Shown here one piece after another: positions 25,052 to 33,396 of a stretch of DNA of 64,000 bases (positions are counted from its first letter, which is position 1; every line of letters begins with the position of its first letter). A model generated the notes under the pieces. It searched no databases. It was not told where the DNA came from and saw only the letters and a program-made list of their open reading frames with translations. The DNA lies in the NCBI GenBank assembly GCA_949296115.1, contig CASFNR010000011.1, positions 33,739-97,738 on the forward strand, in the 5' to 3' direction. Source of the stretch: an uncultured Eubacteriales bacterium. Its GTDB lineage: Bacteria; Bacillota; Clostridia; Oscillospirales; Oscillospiraceae. The position numbers and the translations under genes are program-made.

Positions 25052-26146
25052 ATGAATCGAGGAAAAGCACTGATTGGCATGAGCGGCGGGGTAGACAGCT
25101 CCGTGGCGGCATTTCAGATGATTCAGGCAGGCTATGACTGTATCGGTGCGACCATGCGGCTTTATGACAATTCCACCGTCGGCAGTATGGAGGGGACCTG
25201 CTGCACCCTGGACGATGTGGAGGATGCCAGGGCTGTCGCCCACCGGCTTGGAATTCCCCACTATGTTTTTAATTTTCAGGATTCCTTCCGAGCCCAGGTG
25301 ATTGAGAAATTCGTCCGCAGCTATGAGCAGGGGCTTACCCCCAACCCCTGCATCGACTGCAATCGCTGCCTGAAGTTCGGGGACTTGCTCCACCGGGCGG
25401 TGGTCCTGGGCTGCGATTGGGTGGTTTCCGGACATTACGCCCAGGTTCGCCAGGACCCGGCAAGCGGACGTTATTTATTGTATAAAGCCGCCGATACCGC
25501 CAAAGACCAGACCTATTTTCTGGCCTGTCTGGCCCAGGAGCAGCTCGGACACATCCAGTTTCCTCTGGGCGGGCTGACCAAAGCAGAGGTGCGGGAAATC
25601 GCCCGGGAAAATGGCTTTATCAACGCCCGTAAACGGGACAGTCAGGACATCTGTTTCGTGCCCGACGGGGACTACGGCGCCTTTCTGGAGCAATACACCG
25701 GCAGGACCTATCCCGCAGGTGATTACCTGGATCTGGAGGGGCAGGTGGTTGGGCAGCACCAGGGGGCGGTTCGCTACACCCTGGGCCAGCGCAAAGGGCT
25801 TGGCATCGCCTTGGGCGCCCCGGTTTACGTCTGCCGGAAAGACATGCAGGCCAACACCGTCACCGTCGGTCCCAACAAGGCGCTGTTTTCTCCTGCCCTG
25901 CGTGGGGAAAACTGGGTCTGGTTTCCCTTCCCGGAATTGACAGAGCCGCTGCGGGTCACCGTCAAAATCCGGCACAGTCAGTTAGAGCAGGCGGCTTTCG
26001 TATACCCGGAGGAAAGCGGATCTGCAAGAGTGGTATTTGATCAGCCTCAGCGGGCCGTGACACCCGGCCAAGCTGTGGTGCTCTACCAGGGTGATCTGGT
26101 AATCGGCGGGGGAACCATCACAGAGGCTCTGGATCAGCCGGAATAG
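25052..26146 (+). CDS. mnmA: tRNA 2-thiouridine(34) synthase MnmA
   Basis: A 364-residue tRNA thiolase that adds sulfur to U34 of Lys, Glu and Gln tRNAs. The PP-loop [13 protein letters not shown] binds ATP. The catalytic cysteines are in NPCIDCN and in the second loop [12 protein letters not shown]. Other blocks are [20 protein letters not shown] and [12 protein letters not shown]. An upstream in-frame ATG at 25025 would add nine residues but lacks a ribosome site and lies almost at the transcription start; GGGAGG precedes 25052. It is a single-gene unit ending in a shared terminator. Confidence 0.93.
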   Translation: MNRGKALIGMSGGVDSSVAAFQMIQAGYDCIGATMRLYDNSTVGSMEGTCCTLDDVEDARAVAHRLGIPHYVFNFQDSFRAQVIEKFVRSYEQGLTPNPCIDCNRCLKFGDLLHRAVVLGCDWVVSGHYAQVRQDPASGRYLLYKAADTAKDQTYFLACLAQEQLGHIQFPLGGLTKAEVREIARENGFINARKRDSQDICFVPDGDYGAFLEQYTGRTYPAGDYLDLEGQVVGQHQGAVRYTLGQRKGLGIALGAPVYVCRKDMQANTVTVGPNKALFSPALRGENWVWFPFPELTEPLRVTVKIRHSQLEQAAFVYPEESGSARVVFDQPQRAVTPGQAVVLYQGDLVIGGGTITEALDQPE

Positions 26147-26148
26147 CA

Positions 26149-26186
26149 AAAAGCCCACCGACTTACGTTGGTGGACTTTTCCTTTT
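26149..26186. terminator. Bidirectional terminator between mnmA and the YfhO gene
   Basis: CCACCGAC and GTTGGTGG arms with a TTAC loop, flanked by AAAAAG and CTTTTCCTTTT. It serves both converging genes. Confidence 0.8.
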
Positions 26187-28917
26187 ATCTTTTCTGATAT
26201 TTTCCCCGTTTTCCGGGAGCTTTTATCTCTTTTCGTCCTACATTATAGCACAGCAGGCAAAACACGGCAAAGCAGCCCAGAGAAATCTTCCACCCCAGGG
26301 AGAAGGCCGGGTTATGGTACCGGTAGGCAATCACATGGCTTCCTTCGGTCAGTTCCACGCCGATCATGCACTCGCCTACCAATTTAATCTCTGCCGGTTT
26401 TCCGTCCACGGTCACCGTCCAGTTTCCATTCTGAGGAATGGAGGCATACAGCAGTCCGTCCCGGTCGCACTGAATGTTCCCCTCCACATAGGTGGAACGG
26501 AACTCCGTCAGGTTCAGAACTGAACTGCTGAGGACCTGATAGCCCTCCCAGAACCGATCCTGATTGAGAATCGCAGCTCCCACGGTCATGGTGCTGTTTT
26601 CCCCGGCATCACAGACAATCCGGATGTCCAGCACGTCTCCGGTTTTCAGGTCCGCCACAGCCAGCATCTGGGGAAGGCTGATGCTCTCGGAGTACAGCTC
26701 CACCCCGTTGACACTGACATAGAAGGTATTCCGCTCCGGCAGAATCAAATGGATGCAGGCAAATCCGTCCCGGTCCGCCACATAGCTGTAGGTGACATTG
26801 GAATTGGCGGTGGTATCCCCATAGCGGCAGTAGCCCGTATCGTTGCTTTCATGGATGGTGGCGCCGTTGCCGGTGATGGTCATGTTTTCCCCGGGAATCC
26901 GGTGCCAGACCTCCCCCTCGACTCCGGTGGCGGCAGTGAACAGCTCGTTCTGGAGCTGGAACGGGTTTGCAGAAATGTCAAAATACACATCCGCAAGCTC
27001 CCCATTCGCCAGGAACCCCAGCGGCAGATAGGCGGAATTTTCCAGCAGCGTGGTCTCCCCGAACTGGTTCACCTCCGCAAAGAAGGAGCTGGTTTTGTCT
27101 TTCCCATCCCGGTCAATCATATACTTCAGACCCAGGAACAGATTGGCCACCGGAGAGCTTTCCTCAAACAGGTACCGGTTGTAGGTATTCTTTGCCCCGT
27201 AGCCCAGCGCCTGCATAAATTCCGTGGTTTTCACATTGGCAGAGCTGGTGAAGGCGGAAACGCCGTTGTATCCATTGAGGGCACCGTCATTCAATGTCTG
27301 GGAATGGGTTGTCTCTGCCCGGAAGAACAGGTTGTCCTCCTCCCGCTCCCACATATATCGGATAACAGATGCGGTGTAAGTTGTCCCCTTGGGATAATTG
27401 GTCACCGAGGTTCCGGTGAAATAGAGGCCGAAGCACACCAGATTGGCAACCAGCTCCACGCATACAATCCCCAGCACCAGTGCGGATGCGCGCCGGCGGT
27501 TCCGGGCGTTGTACTCCCGCACCTGGGCGGCCTGCCGCTCCCCGGCGTCCTCCGGAATCTGCTCCTCCATGGTCCCGCAGAGCATTGCCAGAAGGTACAG
27601 GATCAGGAAAACCAGGTTGTACACGATGTACACCGGGAAGTCGATTTCCATTCCCAGCAGGCTCACGGTTTCCGTGTGGGTCAGGTCCTCGGAACAGGCC
27701 AGCACCGCACCTGCCAGCACACCCGCTCCCAGAATCTGCCAGGGACTGAATTTCCCCCGCATCAGCCAGGCCCGGTAGGCCATGTACAGCACCACAAAGC
27801 AATACAGGAAACTGAAGCGGTAGGGGATCATATTGGTGAAGTGGAAGCCATGCCAGATATAATCCAACTGCCGGATGATAAAGCTCAGGTTAAAAAAAAC
27901 CAGCAGTCCCACTGCACAGATCTTGTCCCGGAGTCTGACATTTTTCGCCATGAGGTACAGGAACATCAGTACCACGCTGATGATGCCGCAGTATACATTG
28001 GGCAGGCCCTCCTTGAAGTTTGGCTCAATGGAGCCGCCCATGTTTCCCGCCACCTGACGCATGGCATCCAGAAGGCCCAGCAGGGTATTGGAATCCGCAA
28101 TGTTCAGCCGGAAGCCCGTGGGGAACTGGTTGACGCTGGACTGGGTGGTCTGCAAAGCCGCCAGTGCGGACACAGACAGCACCGCCGTCATGCCGATGGC
28201 CAGCAGAGAGAACACACCAATCCGGAACAGGTCCGCAAAGAATTTCTTCCACCCGCCCCAGCGGCAGATCTGGTAGACAAAAAACAGCAGAAATACAAAA
28301 AAGCAGGTAAACAGGCCGATGTAATAATTGGCGAATATGGAGGCGAACAGGCTCAGGGTGTACAGCCGGAATTGCTTCCGCTCCAAAAGCCGCACGGTCC
28401 CCAGTGCCACCAGCGGCAGCAGGGCAAAGGTATCCAGCCACATAATGTTCCACTGAAATCCCAGCGCCCAGGCGCACAGCCCATAGAGTCCGCCGAAAAC
28501 CGCAATCGATGGGTCGTCCTTTCCGAACAGGTTCTTCAGGAAGATGGCAAAGAACAGGCCGGCGAACCCCAGCTTGATGGGAACCAGCAGGGAGAAAAAC
28601 TCCAGCAGAAGCGACTCCGGCACCAGCACGCTGAGCAAATTCAGCGGCGATGCCAGATAATAGGCAATCAACCCCAGATAGTCCATTCCCATGCCCACAC
28701 TCCAGGTGTAGAGCAAGCCGTCCCCGTTGACCAGCGCCCGGCGGAAAGCCACAAAGAAAGGATAATATTGGTGGTACATATCGGAATAGAGCATGGAATA
28801 CTTGCCGAACGGCTCATACTGGCTGATGAGCATGACGAACAGCATCCCCACGCAGGGCAGCGCATAGGCCAGCGCCAGATAATTCCATCTGTGCGGTTTC
28901 CTCTGGGATTGTAACAT
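26185..28917 (-). CDS. YfhO family membrane protein (bactoprenol-linked glycosylation)
   Basis: A 910-residue protein with about a dozen membrane segments in the first 500 residues, a large extracytoplasmic domain (about 500-870) rich in strands, and a final membrane segment. Conserved YfhO features near the N-terminus are YSDMYHQYYPFF, acidic loop residues of the GT-C fold, and GMGMDYLGLIAYYLASPLN. YfhO proteins transfer sugars from undecaprenyl carriers, for example onto lipoteichoic acid. ATG 28917 (MLQSQRK) is preferred because GGAGG lies 6 bases before it; two in-frame starts upstream are worse placed. Confidence 0.85.
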   Translation of the reverse strand: MLQSQRKPHRWNYLALAYALPCVGMLFVMLISQYEPFGKYSMLYSDMYHQYYPFFVAFRRALVNGDGLLYTWSVGMGMDYLGLIAYYLASPLNLLSVLVPESLLLEFFSLLVPIKLGFAGLFFAIFLKNLFGKDDPSIAVFGGLYGLCAWALGFQWNIMWLDTFALLPLVALGTVRLLERKQFRLYTLSLFASIFANYYIGLFTCFFVFLLFFVYQICRWGGWKKFFADLFRIGVFSLLAIGMTAVLSVSALAALQTTQSSVNQFPTGFRLNIADSNTLLGLLDAMRQVAGNMGGSIEPNFKEGLPNVYCGIISVVLMFLYLMAKNVRLRDKICAVGLLVFFNLSFIIRQLDYIWHGFHFTNMIPYRFSFLYCFVVLYMAYRAWLMRGKFSPWQILGAGVLAGAVLACSEDLTHTETVSLLGMEIDFPVYIVYNLVFLILYLLAMLCGTMEEQIPEDAGERQAAQVREYNARNRRRASALVLGIVCVELVANLVCFGLYFTGTSVTNYPKGTTYTASVIRYMWEREEDNLFFRAETTHSQTLNDGALNGYNGVSAFTSSANVKTTEFMQALGYGAKNTYNRYLFEESSPVANLFLGLKYMIDRDGKDKTSSFFAEVNQFGETTLLENSAYLPLGFLANGELADVYFDISANPFQLQNELFTAATGVEGEVWHRIPGENMTITGNGATIHESNDTGYCRYGDTTANSNVTYSYVADRDGFACIHLILPERNTFYVSVNGVELYSESISLPQMLAVADLKTGDVLDIRIVCDAGENSTMTVGAAILNQDRFWEGYQVLSSSVLNLTEFRSTYVEGNIQCDRDGLLYASIPQNGNWTVTVDGKPAEIKLVGECMIGVELTEGSHVIAYRYHNPAFSLGWKISLGCFAVFCLLCYNVGRKEIKAPGKRGKYQKR

Positions 28918-29037
28918 GGACATCCTCCGTCTATCGGTAAATTGGGTATAGTTTACCACTTTTTCCCCGTTGGGTAAAGGGATTTTCCCAATCTTCCAAA
29001 ATTTAATTTTTTCTTAAGCAATTCCGGACAGCAGCAA

Positions 29038-29064
29038 GGGCCGCCGAAGCGGCCCCATTTTTTG
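29038..29064 (+). terminator. Hairpin with T run on the plus strand
   Basis: GGGCCGC, loop CGAA, GCGGCCC followed on the plus strand by ATTTTTT. No plus-strand gene ends here. On the minus strand it follows the tlpA stop but has no T run, so it may act there as a stability hairpin. Confidence 0.45.
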
Positions 29065-29676
29065 TCATTCTGCCCCCAGAACCATATCCACGCCCTGCTG
29101 AATCATCTCTGCGGACATGGCCCCCTGCGCCCAGGCAATGCCGTACCCCTGGGCATCCAGGAAGATGGTCATAGGCACCGCATTGACCCCATAGGCGGCA
29201 GCGGCATCGATGTCGGTGTCAAAGTACACCGGGAAGGTATACCCCTTTTCATCCAGGAATTTCGTGGCAGACTCCACCGTCTCCTGGTTTCCGTCGGTGA
29301 GGTTCACCAGAACGAAATGAATCTGCTCCCCGTAGGTATCATAGGCGTCCTGCAGGTCCGGCATCTCACTGACGCAGGGACCGCACCAGCTGGCCCAGAA
29401 GTTGAGAATCACCGGCTTTCCCCGGAAGTCCGTCAGTGTGACGGCATTTCCCTCCCGGTCATAAACCGTAAAATCAGGGGCCGGTTCCACCTCCGCCTGG
29501 GTTTCCGTTCCTTCTCCAGCAGCGTCCTGGGACGCCGTGGTATGGGCAACGGTGGCGATTCCACCCAGCTGCACCTGGCTGCTGAGCCGGTTATACAGCA
29601 AGTAGGCTCCCGTCAGAACCACGGCAAACGCCAGAACCATAATGGCAATTTTCAGTAATCCATAGATTTTTCCCAT
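29065..29676 (-). CDS. TlpA-type membrane-anchored thioredoxin
   Basis: A 203-residue thiol-disulfide protein. One N-terminal membrane segment (about residues 8-30), a polar linker of about 40 residues, then an AlkC-TSA/TlpA redoxin domain. The active-site WCGPC is in LNFWASWCGPCVSEMP and the cis-proline region is in VNAVPMTIFLD. It faces outward and probably keeps exported proteins reduced with electrons from CcdA, encoded 21 bases upstream. ATG 29676 is chosen over a GTG at 29685 that sits against the ribosome site. Confidence 0.9.
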   Translation of the reverse strand: MGKIYGLLKIAIMVLAFAVVLTGAYLLYNRLSSQVQLGGIATVAHTTASQDAAGEGTETQAEVEPAPDFTVYDREGNAVTLTDFRGKPVILNFWASWCGPCVSEMPDLQDAYDTYGEQIHFVLVNLTDGNQETVESATKFLDEKGYTFPVYFDTDIDAAAAYGVNAVPMTIFLDAQGYGIAWAQGAMSAEMIQQGVDMVLGAE

Positions 29677-29697
29677 GTGTTTCACGCCCCTGTTCTC

Positions 29698-30360
29698 TTA
29701 TTGCAGCATGGCAAGATACCGCCCCAGCAGCCCGGAGGCCATCAGCACCCCCACCACAACCAGGAATGCCCCGGCAACGGTGTTGATGACCCGGTAGTGG
29801 GCCTTAACCCAGTTAAAGGCGGATTTCAGCCGGTCAATCAGCACCGCACTGAACAGGAACGGGACTCCAAGGCCCAGGGAATAGCACAGCAGCATGGTCA
29901 TTCCCTCCAGGACATGGCCCTGCTGGGAGGCCAGCATCAGCGCCGAGCCCAGGAATACCCCCACGCAGGGGGTCCAGCCCACGGAAAAAATCACGCCAAA
30001 CAAAAATCCGGAGAAAAATCCCATATTCTCCCGGACGCCGCCCCGGCTGCCGCCCCGAAACAGGTTCAGCCGCAGCACGCCCATATAGTTCAGGCCGAAC
30101 AGAATGACCACAGCGCCGCAGACCAGATTCACCCAGGTCTGATACCGGGTCAGAAAGCTGCCCAGGGTGCCCGCCAGGGCGCCCATAGCGGTGAATACCA
30201 GCGTAAAGCCAAGCACAAAGCCCAGCACCCCGGTAAGGGTCTTTTTCGTGCTCCGCTCCCCGCCGCCGGCGAAATAGGAAATATAGATCGGCAGCATGGG
30301 CAGCAGACAGGGGGAGAGGAATGTGATGATGCCCTCCAAAAAGGAAATCAGGTATTGCAT
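29698..30360 (-). CDS. ccdA: Cytochrome c biogenesis protein CcdA (transmembrane thiol carrier)
   Basis: A 220-residue protein with six membrane segments. The redox cysteines are in FLSPCLLPMLP (segment 1) and SVGWTPCVGVFLG (segment 4), the DsbD-beta pair. It moves reducing equivalents from cytoplasmic thioredoxin to the outside. No cytochrome c genes are nearby, so the partner is most likely the adjacent TlpA-type protein. Promoter at 30387-30415; ribosome site AAGGAGGG. Confidence 0.92.
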   Translation of the reverse strand: MQYLISFLEGIITFLSPCLLPMLPIYISYFAGGGERSTKKTLTGVLGFVLGFTLVFTAMGALAGTLGSFLTRYQTWVNLVCGAVVILFGLNYMGVLRLNLFRGGSRGGVRENMGFFSGFLFGVIFSVGWTPCVGVFLGSALMLASQQGHVLEGMTMLLCYSLGLGVPFLFSAVLIDRLKSAFNWVKAHYRVINTVAGAFLVVVGVLMASGLLGRYLAMLQ

Positions 30361-30386
30361 AGCGTCCCTCCTTGTAAATTTTCCTC

Positions 30387-30415
30387 ATTATATCCTAAAT
30401 GCAAATGAATTGCAA
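30387..30415 (-). promoter_or_regulatory. Promoter of ccdA-tlpA
   Basis: Minus strand TTGCAA (30410-30415), 17-base spacer, TATAAT (30387-30392). It lies 26 bases upstream of the ccdA start. Confidence 0.8.
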
Positions 30416-30446
30416 ATAGAATTTTCAGATTCCAAGAAAATTTACA

Positions 30447-30482
30447 AACAGCGGCGGCACCATGTTGTGCCGCCGCTGTTTT
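30447..30482 (-). terminator. Terminator after the CofE-like gene
   Basis: AACAGCGGCGGCAC and GTGCCGCCGCTGTT make a perfect 14-base stem around a short loop. On the minus strand TTTGTAAATTTTC follows; on the plus strand TTTT follows. Confidence 0.85.
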
Positions 30483-30499
30483 ATGAAATCACACAAAAA

Positions 30500-31693
30500 T
30501 CAGTCGTTGGTATAGTTGTCGAAATAGCCCTGGATGTGGATGATGGGGGTTCCCTTGTCGCCGGAGCCGGAGGTCAGATCGCACAGAGAGCCAATCAGGT
30601 CTGTCAGGCGGCGGGGGGTGGTGCCCTGGGTGGCCATGGTGCCCGCCAGATTGCCGTCCTTGGTGCGGATGGCTTCCTCGATGGCCGCCTTCAGCTCCGC
30701 ACCGGAAAGGTTGGCGAAGTCGTTGTCCGCCAGATACTTCAGCTTCAGCTCATTGGGGGTGCCCTCCAGTCCGGGGGTGTAGGCGGGAGAAACCACCGGG
30801 TCCGCCAGCTCCCAGATCTTGCCCACCGGATCCTTGAAGGCGCCGTCGCCGTAGACCATGACCTCCACCAGCTTGCCGGTTTTCTCCAGCAGCTTGGACT
30901 GAATATCCAGCACCAGCCCCTGGCAGTCCCGGGGGAAGAGTTTGACCTTATCCTCGGTGGACTTATTGGAGCCCAGCAGGCCGTAGGACTCGTTGCAGCC
31001 GCTGCCGTCCACCGGCGCAGTGAGAATATCGTCCAGGCCGCAGACCGTCTCCGCACCGGCTGCACGGAGAATCCGCTTGGTCCGGGCTCGGGTGTGGATG
31101 TCGCAGGTCAGCACCTTCTTGGTGTAGTCCAGAATGACACGGGGATTGTTGGCAAAGATGACCTCTACTTGGCAGCCTTCCTCGGCAATCAGCTCCGAGT
31201 AGTACTGCACATAGTCAATCAGGGTGAAGGGATGCCGGTTCTCTCCGAACAGCTCCCGGTACCGGGCCAGAGTCAGAACATCGGAATAGGGGTTGATTCC
31301 CGCCTCGTCCAGCTTGTCCAGGGATACCAGCTCGTTGCCCACCTCGTCGGAAGGGTAGCTGAGCATCAGCACAATCTTCTTGCAGCCCCGGGCAATGCCC
31401 CGCAGGCAGATGGCAAACCGGTTCCGGGACAGAATGGGGAAAATCACGCCCACGGTCTCCCCGCCCAGCTTGGCCCGAACATCGGCGGCAATGGCATCCA
31501 CAGAGGCATAGTTGCCCTGGGCACGGGCCACCACCGACTCGGTGACCGCCACCACGTCCCGGTTGCGGAGGCTGTAGCCCTCACTTTCCGCAGCAGCCAG
31601 CACACTGTCCACCACGATCTGAGCCAGATCATCGCCCTCCCGGATGATGGGGGCGCGGACACCCCGGGATACGGTTCCCACTTTTCTTTCCAT
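30500..31693 (-). CDS. CofE-like (F420-0:L-glutamate ligase family) protein
   Basis: A 397-residue protein resembling the F420-0 gamma-glutamyl ligase family (PF01996). Blocks seen are VGTVSRGVRAPIIREGDDL, DVVAVTESVVARAQGN, IFPILSRNRFAICLRG, GLDDILTAPVDGSGCNESYG and EVMVYGDGAFKDPVGKIWEL. In archaea and actinobacteria the enzyme adds glutamates to coenzyme F420; clostridia of this kind do not use F420 as far as known, so the real acceptor is unknown. Start 31693 (MERKVG) follows ACGAGG. Single gene with its own promoter. Confidence 0.8.
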   Translation of the reverse strand: MERKVGTVSRGVRAPIIREGDDLAQIVVDSVLAAAESEGYSLRNRDVVAVTESVVARAQGNYASVDAIAADVRAKLGGETVGVIFPILSRNRFAICLRGIARGCKKIVLMLSYPSDEVGNELVSLDKLDEAGINPYSDVLTLARYRELFGENRHPFTLIDYVQYYSELIAEEGCQVEVIFANNPRVILDYTKKVLTCDIHTRARTKRILRAAGAETVCGLDDILTAPVDGSGCNESYGLLGSNKSTEDKVKLFPRDCQGLVLDIQSKLLEKTGKLVEVMVYGDGAFKDPVGKIWELADPVVSPAYTPGLEGTPNELKLKYLADNDFANLSGAELKAAIEEAIRTKDGNLAGTMATQGTTPRRLTDLIGSLCDLTSGSGDKGTPIIHIQGYFDNYTND

Positions 31694-31757
31694 ATTGACC
31701 TCGTTTCCCCGACCGGCGGGCTGTCCACCGGGCAGAATCAAATTGTTAGCGTCTTAC

Positions 31758-31786
31758 ATTATAAAATAGAAATCCGGGATTTTCAA
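31758..31786 (-). promoter_or_regulatory. Promoter of the CofE-like gene
   Basis: Minus strand TTGAAA (31781-31786), 17-base spacer, TATAAT (31758-31763). The -35 element and spacer lie within the 3' arm of the hairpin at 31770-31822. Confidence 0.75.
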
Positions 31787-31822
31787 TGTTTTTTTCCAAA
31801 CGCAACTGAAAATCCCGGATTT
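31770..31822 (-). terminator. Perfect 16-base inverted repeat after degV, overlapping a promoter
   Basis: AAATCCGGGATTTTCA (31770-31785) and TGAAAATCCCGGATTT (31807-31822) are exact complements around a 21-base loop. It starts 6 bases after the degV stop, so it likely ends the marR-degV transcript, although the T tract is weak. The 3' arm carries the -35 of the next gene's promoter. Confidence 0.7.
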
Positions 31823-31828
31823 ATTCGA

Positions 31829-32683
31829 TTATTCCTCTGACTCAGCGGCAAAGAACGCCACGGCAACCGCACCGGGGCCGGCGTGGGTGCCCACCACGCT
31901 GCCTACAATGGACACCGGCAGGTGCTCCACCTTCCCTTCCCAAAGGGCGGCGCTGTCCGTCACATACTTTTGCAGCAGGGCGTCGCTGAGACCGGTATAG
32001 CCCAGCATCAAAGGCTTCTTAAAGTCCACGCCGCCAGCCTTGGCGATTTCCTGAACCAGCAGGTTATTGCCCTGCTTGGACCCCCGGGCCTTGCCCAGCA
32101 TCTTCACAACGCCGTCGGAAATGGCAATCACCGGCTTGATATTCAGGAGTCCTCCGGCAAAGGCCACGGCAGAGGAAATCCGGCCGCCTTTTTTCAGGTA
32201 TTCCAGGGTATCCAGCAGGGCCAGCAGCCGGACCTTCTCCCGTTTCTGCATCAGCTTCCAGGCGATTTCCTCGGCGTCCATTCCCCTGTCCACCAGGCCC
32301 AGGGCGTACTCCGTCAGAATGCCGCAGCCAATGGTCACCGTCAGGCTGTCCACCACAAACACCTTCCCGGGGAAGTCTGCTGCAGCAATGCTGGCGCTTT
32401 GGTAGGTGCCGGAGAGCTTGGAGGAAACGGTGATGCAAACCACCGTATCCCCGGCATCCGCCGCCTCCTGGAACGCTTGGGAAAAGGCATAGGGGGTAGG
32501 CTGGCTGGTGGTGGGCAGCACGTCTCCCTCCACCAGCATCTCGTAAAATTTCCGGGCATCAATGTCCACGCCGGAAATGTATTGTTTTTCCCCGAAATTA
32601 ATGGTCAGGGGCACCACTGCTACCCGTTGGGCGGCACTTTCCGTTAAATCGGTGGTAGAGTCCACCACAATTCTCACACTCAT
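31829..32683 (-). CDS. DegV family fatty-acid-binding protein
   Basis: A 284-residue two-domain DegV protein. Conserved blocks are IVVDSTTDLTES, the SSKLSGTYQSA segment that holds the head group of a fatty acid, LEYLKKGGRIS and a GSVVGTHAGPGAVAVAF C-terminus. Some members (FakB) present fatty acids to the FakA kinase for phospholipid synthesis; no fakA is nearby. It follows marR by 9 bases, so it is likely regulated by it. Confidence 0.9.
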   Translation of the reverse strand: MSVRIVVDSTTDLTESAAQRVAVVPLTINFGEKQYISGVDIDARKFYEMLVEGDVLPTTSQPTPYAFSQAFQEAADAGDTVVCITVSSKLSGTYQSASIAAADFPGKVFVVDSLTVTIGCGILTEYALGLVDRGMDAEEIAWKLMQKREKVRLLALLDTLEYLKKGGRISSAVAFAGGLLNIKPVIAISDGVVKMLGKARGSKQGNNLLVQEIAKAGGVDFKKPLMLGYTGLSDALLQKYVTDSAALWEGKVEHLPVSIVGSVVGTHAGPGAVAVAFFAAESEE

Positions 32684-32692
32684 AAACGCTCC

Positions 32693-33163
32693 TTATTTCT
32701 CTGTCTGGGGATCCGGCCCCAGACCGTCTGTACAAATATGATGCAGGTGGTCTGCAATCAGTCCCAGGACCCGGTAAAAGACTTCCCGCTGGGCATCGTC
32801 AAAGCCCTGTCCAGCCCGCTCCACCGCTCGCTGCGCCGTCTTTCGCACCGTTTCAGCTGCTGCCTGTCCCCGTTGGGTCAGGGTAAGACTTGCCCGGTAT
32901 TTGGAACCGTTGTGCATCTGCCGGTGCACCATCCCCGCCTGCTCCAGCTCTGCCAGGGTCCGGGAAATGGCAGCCTTGTCCTTCTCGCAGATTTCACACA
33001 GCCGGGCAGCCGCAATTCCTTCCGGGTGCCGGCTCATAGCAAGCAGACATTGGGCATGAGGCCCCTTCAGGCCGTATTTCGCCATCTCCGTCCGCTGGAT
33101 TTTCTGAATGTCATGATAAATGCTGGATACCGACGAGGAGATAATTTCGTATCGACTGACCAT
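32693..33163 (-). CDS. MarR family transcriptional regulator
   Basis: A 156-residue winged-helix dimer-type repressor. The recognition region is AARLCEICEKDKAAISRTLA with wing MVHRQMHNGSKYRASLTLT; flanking helices supply dimerisation. Two palindromes at 33181-33196 and 33219-33232 overlap its promoter, so it most likely represses itself and degV. Ligand unknown; association with a fatty-acid-binding protein suggests a lipid signal, comparable to FabT, but this is inference. Ribosome site GGAGGG. Confidence 0.9.
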   Translation of the reverse strand: MVSRYEIISSSVSSIYHDIQKIQRTEMAKYGLKGPHAQCLLAMSRHPEGIAAARLCEICEKDKAAISRTLAELEQAGMVHRQMHNGSKYRASLTLTQRGQAAAETVRKTAQRAVERAGQGFDDAQREVFYRVLGLIADHLHHICTDGLGPDPQTEK

Positions 33164-33180
33164 CCCTTGCCCTCCTTATT

Positions 33181-33196
33181 TGTTGATTTATCAACA
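33181..33196. promoter_or_regulatory. Putative MarR operator 1
   Basis: TGTTGA-TTTA-TCAACA, a perfect palindrome with a 4-base centre, lies between the marR -10 element and its ribosome site. The same half-sites recur at 33219-33232. Confidence 0.7.
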
Positions 33197-33202
33197 GATG
33201 GC

Positions 33203-33231
33203 ATTATACCTTTTAAAAGTTGATTTGTCAA
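33203..33231 (-). promoter_or_regulatory. Consensus promoter of marR-degV
   Basis: Minus strand TTGACA (33226-33231), 17-base spacer, TATAAT (33203-33208): a full consensus match. The -35 lies inside operator 2 and operator 1 lies just downstream of the -10. Confidence 0.85.
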
Positions 33232-33232
33232 C
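33219..33232. promoter_or_regulatory. Putative MarR operator 2
   Basis: GTTGA-TTTG-TCAAC palindrome overlapping the -35 of the marR promoter. The centre-to-centre distance to operator 1 is about 37 bases. Confidence 0.7.
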
Positions 33233-33277
33233 AAGTATCTTTCCCACAAATTTCCTGCCCATTGTCCGGATTTTCGG

Positions 33278-33306
33278 TTGACAATCCGGCTGCCGCATGA
33301 TATAAT
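33278..33306 (+). promoter_or_regulatory. Consensus promoter of the pyr operon
   Basis: TTGACA (33278-33283), 17-base spacer, TATAAT (33301-33306), a perfect match. Transcription should begin near 33313, giving a leader of about 85 bases before pyrC. Confidence 0.85.
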
Positions 33307-33344
33307 CCCCAAGATAAATACGAAGGCGGCTCGCCGCAGTCTCT

Positions 33345-33373
33345 GTCTTGCCGCTCCGGCAGGACATTTTTTT
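33345..33373 (+). terminator. Leader terminator (attenuator) of the pyr operon
   Basis: GTCTTGCCG, loop CTC, CGGCAGGAC (33345-33365) followed by seven T (33367-33373). It lies between promoter and pyrC, so it must be bypassed for expression. An upstream GGCGGC (33325-33330) could pair with GCCGCT (33350-33355) and break the stem, while GCGG-CCGC at 33327-33337 would compete. No PyrR binding-loop sequence and no leader peptide were seen. Confidence 0.75.
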
Positions 33374-33396
33374 AGGAAACAGGAAAGGAGACCGTT

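Noticed and set aside
33307-33396. PyrR-type attenuator
   Set aside because: No recognisable PyrR binding-loop sequence or anti-antiterminator hairpin was found in the leader, although a terminator is present.
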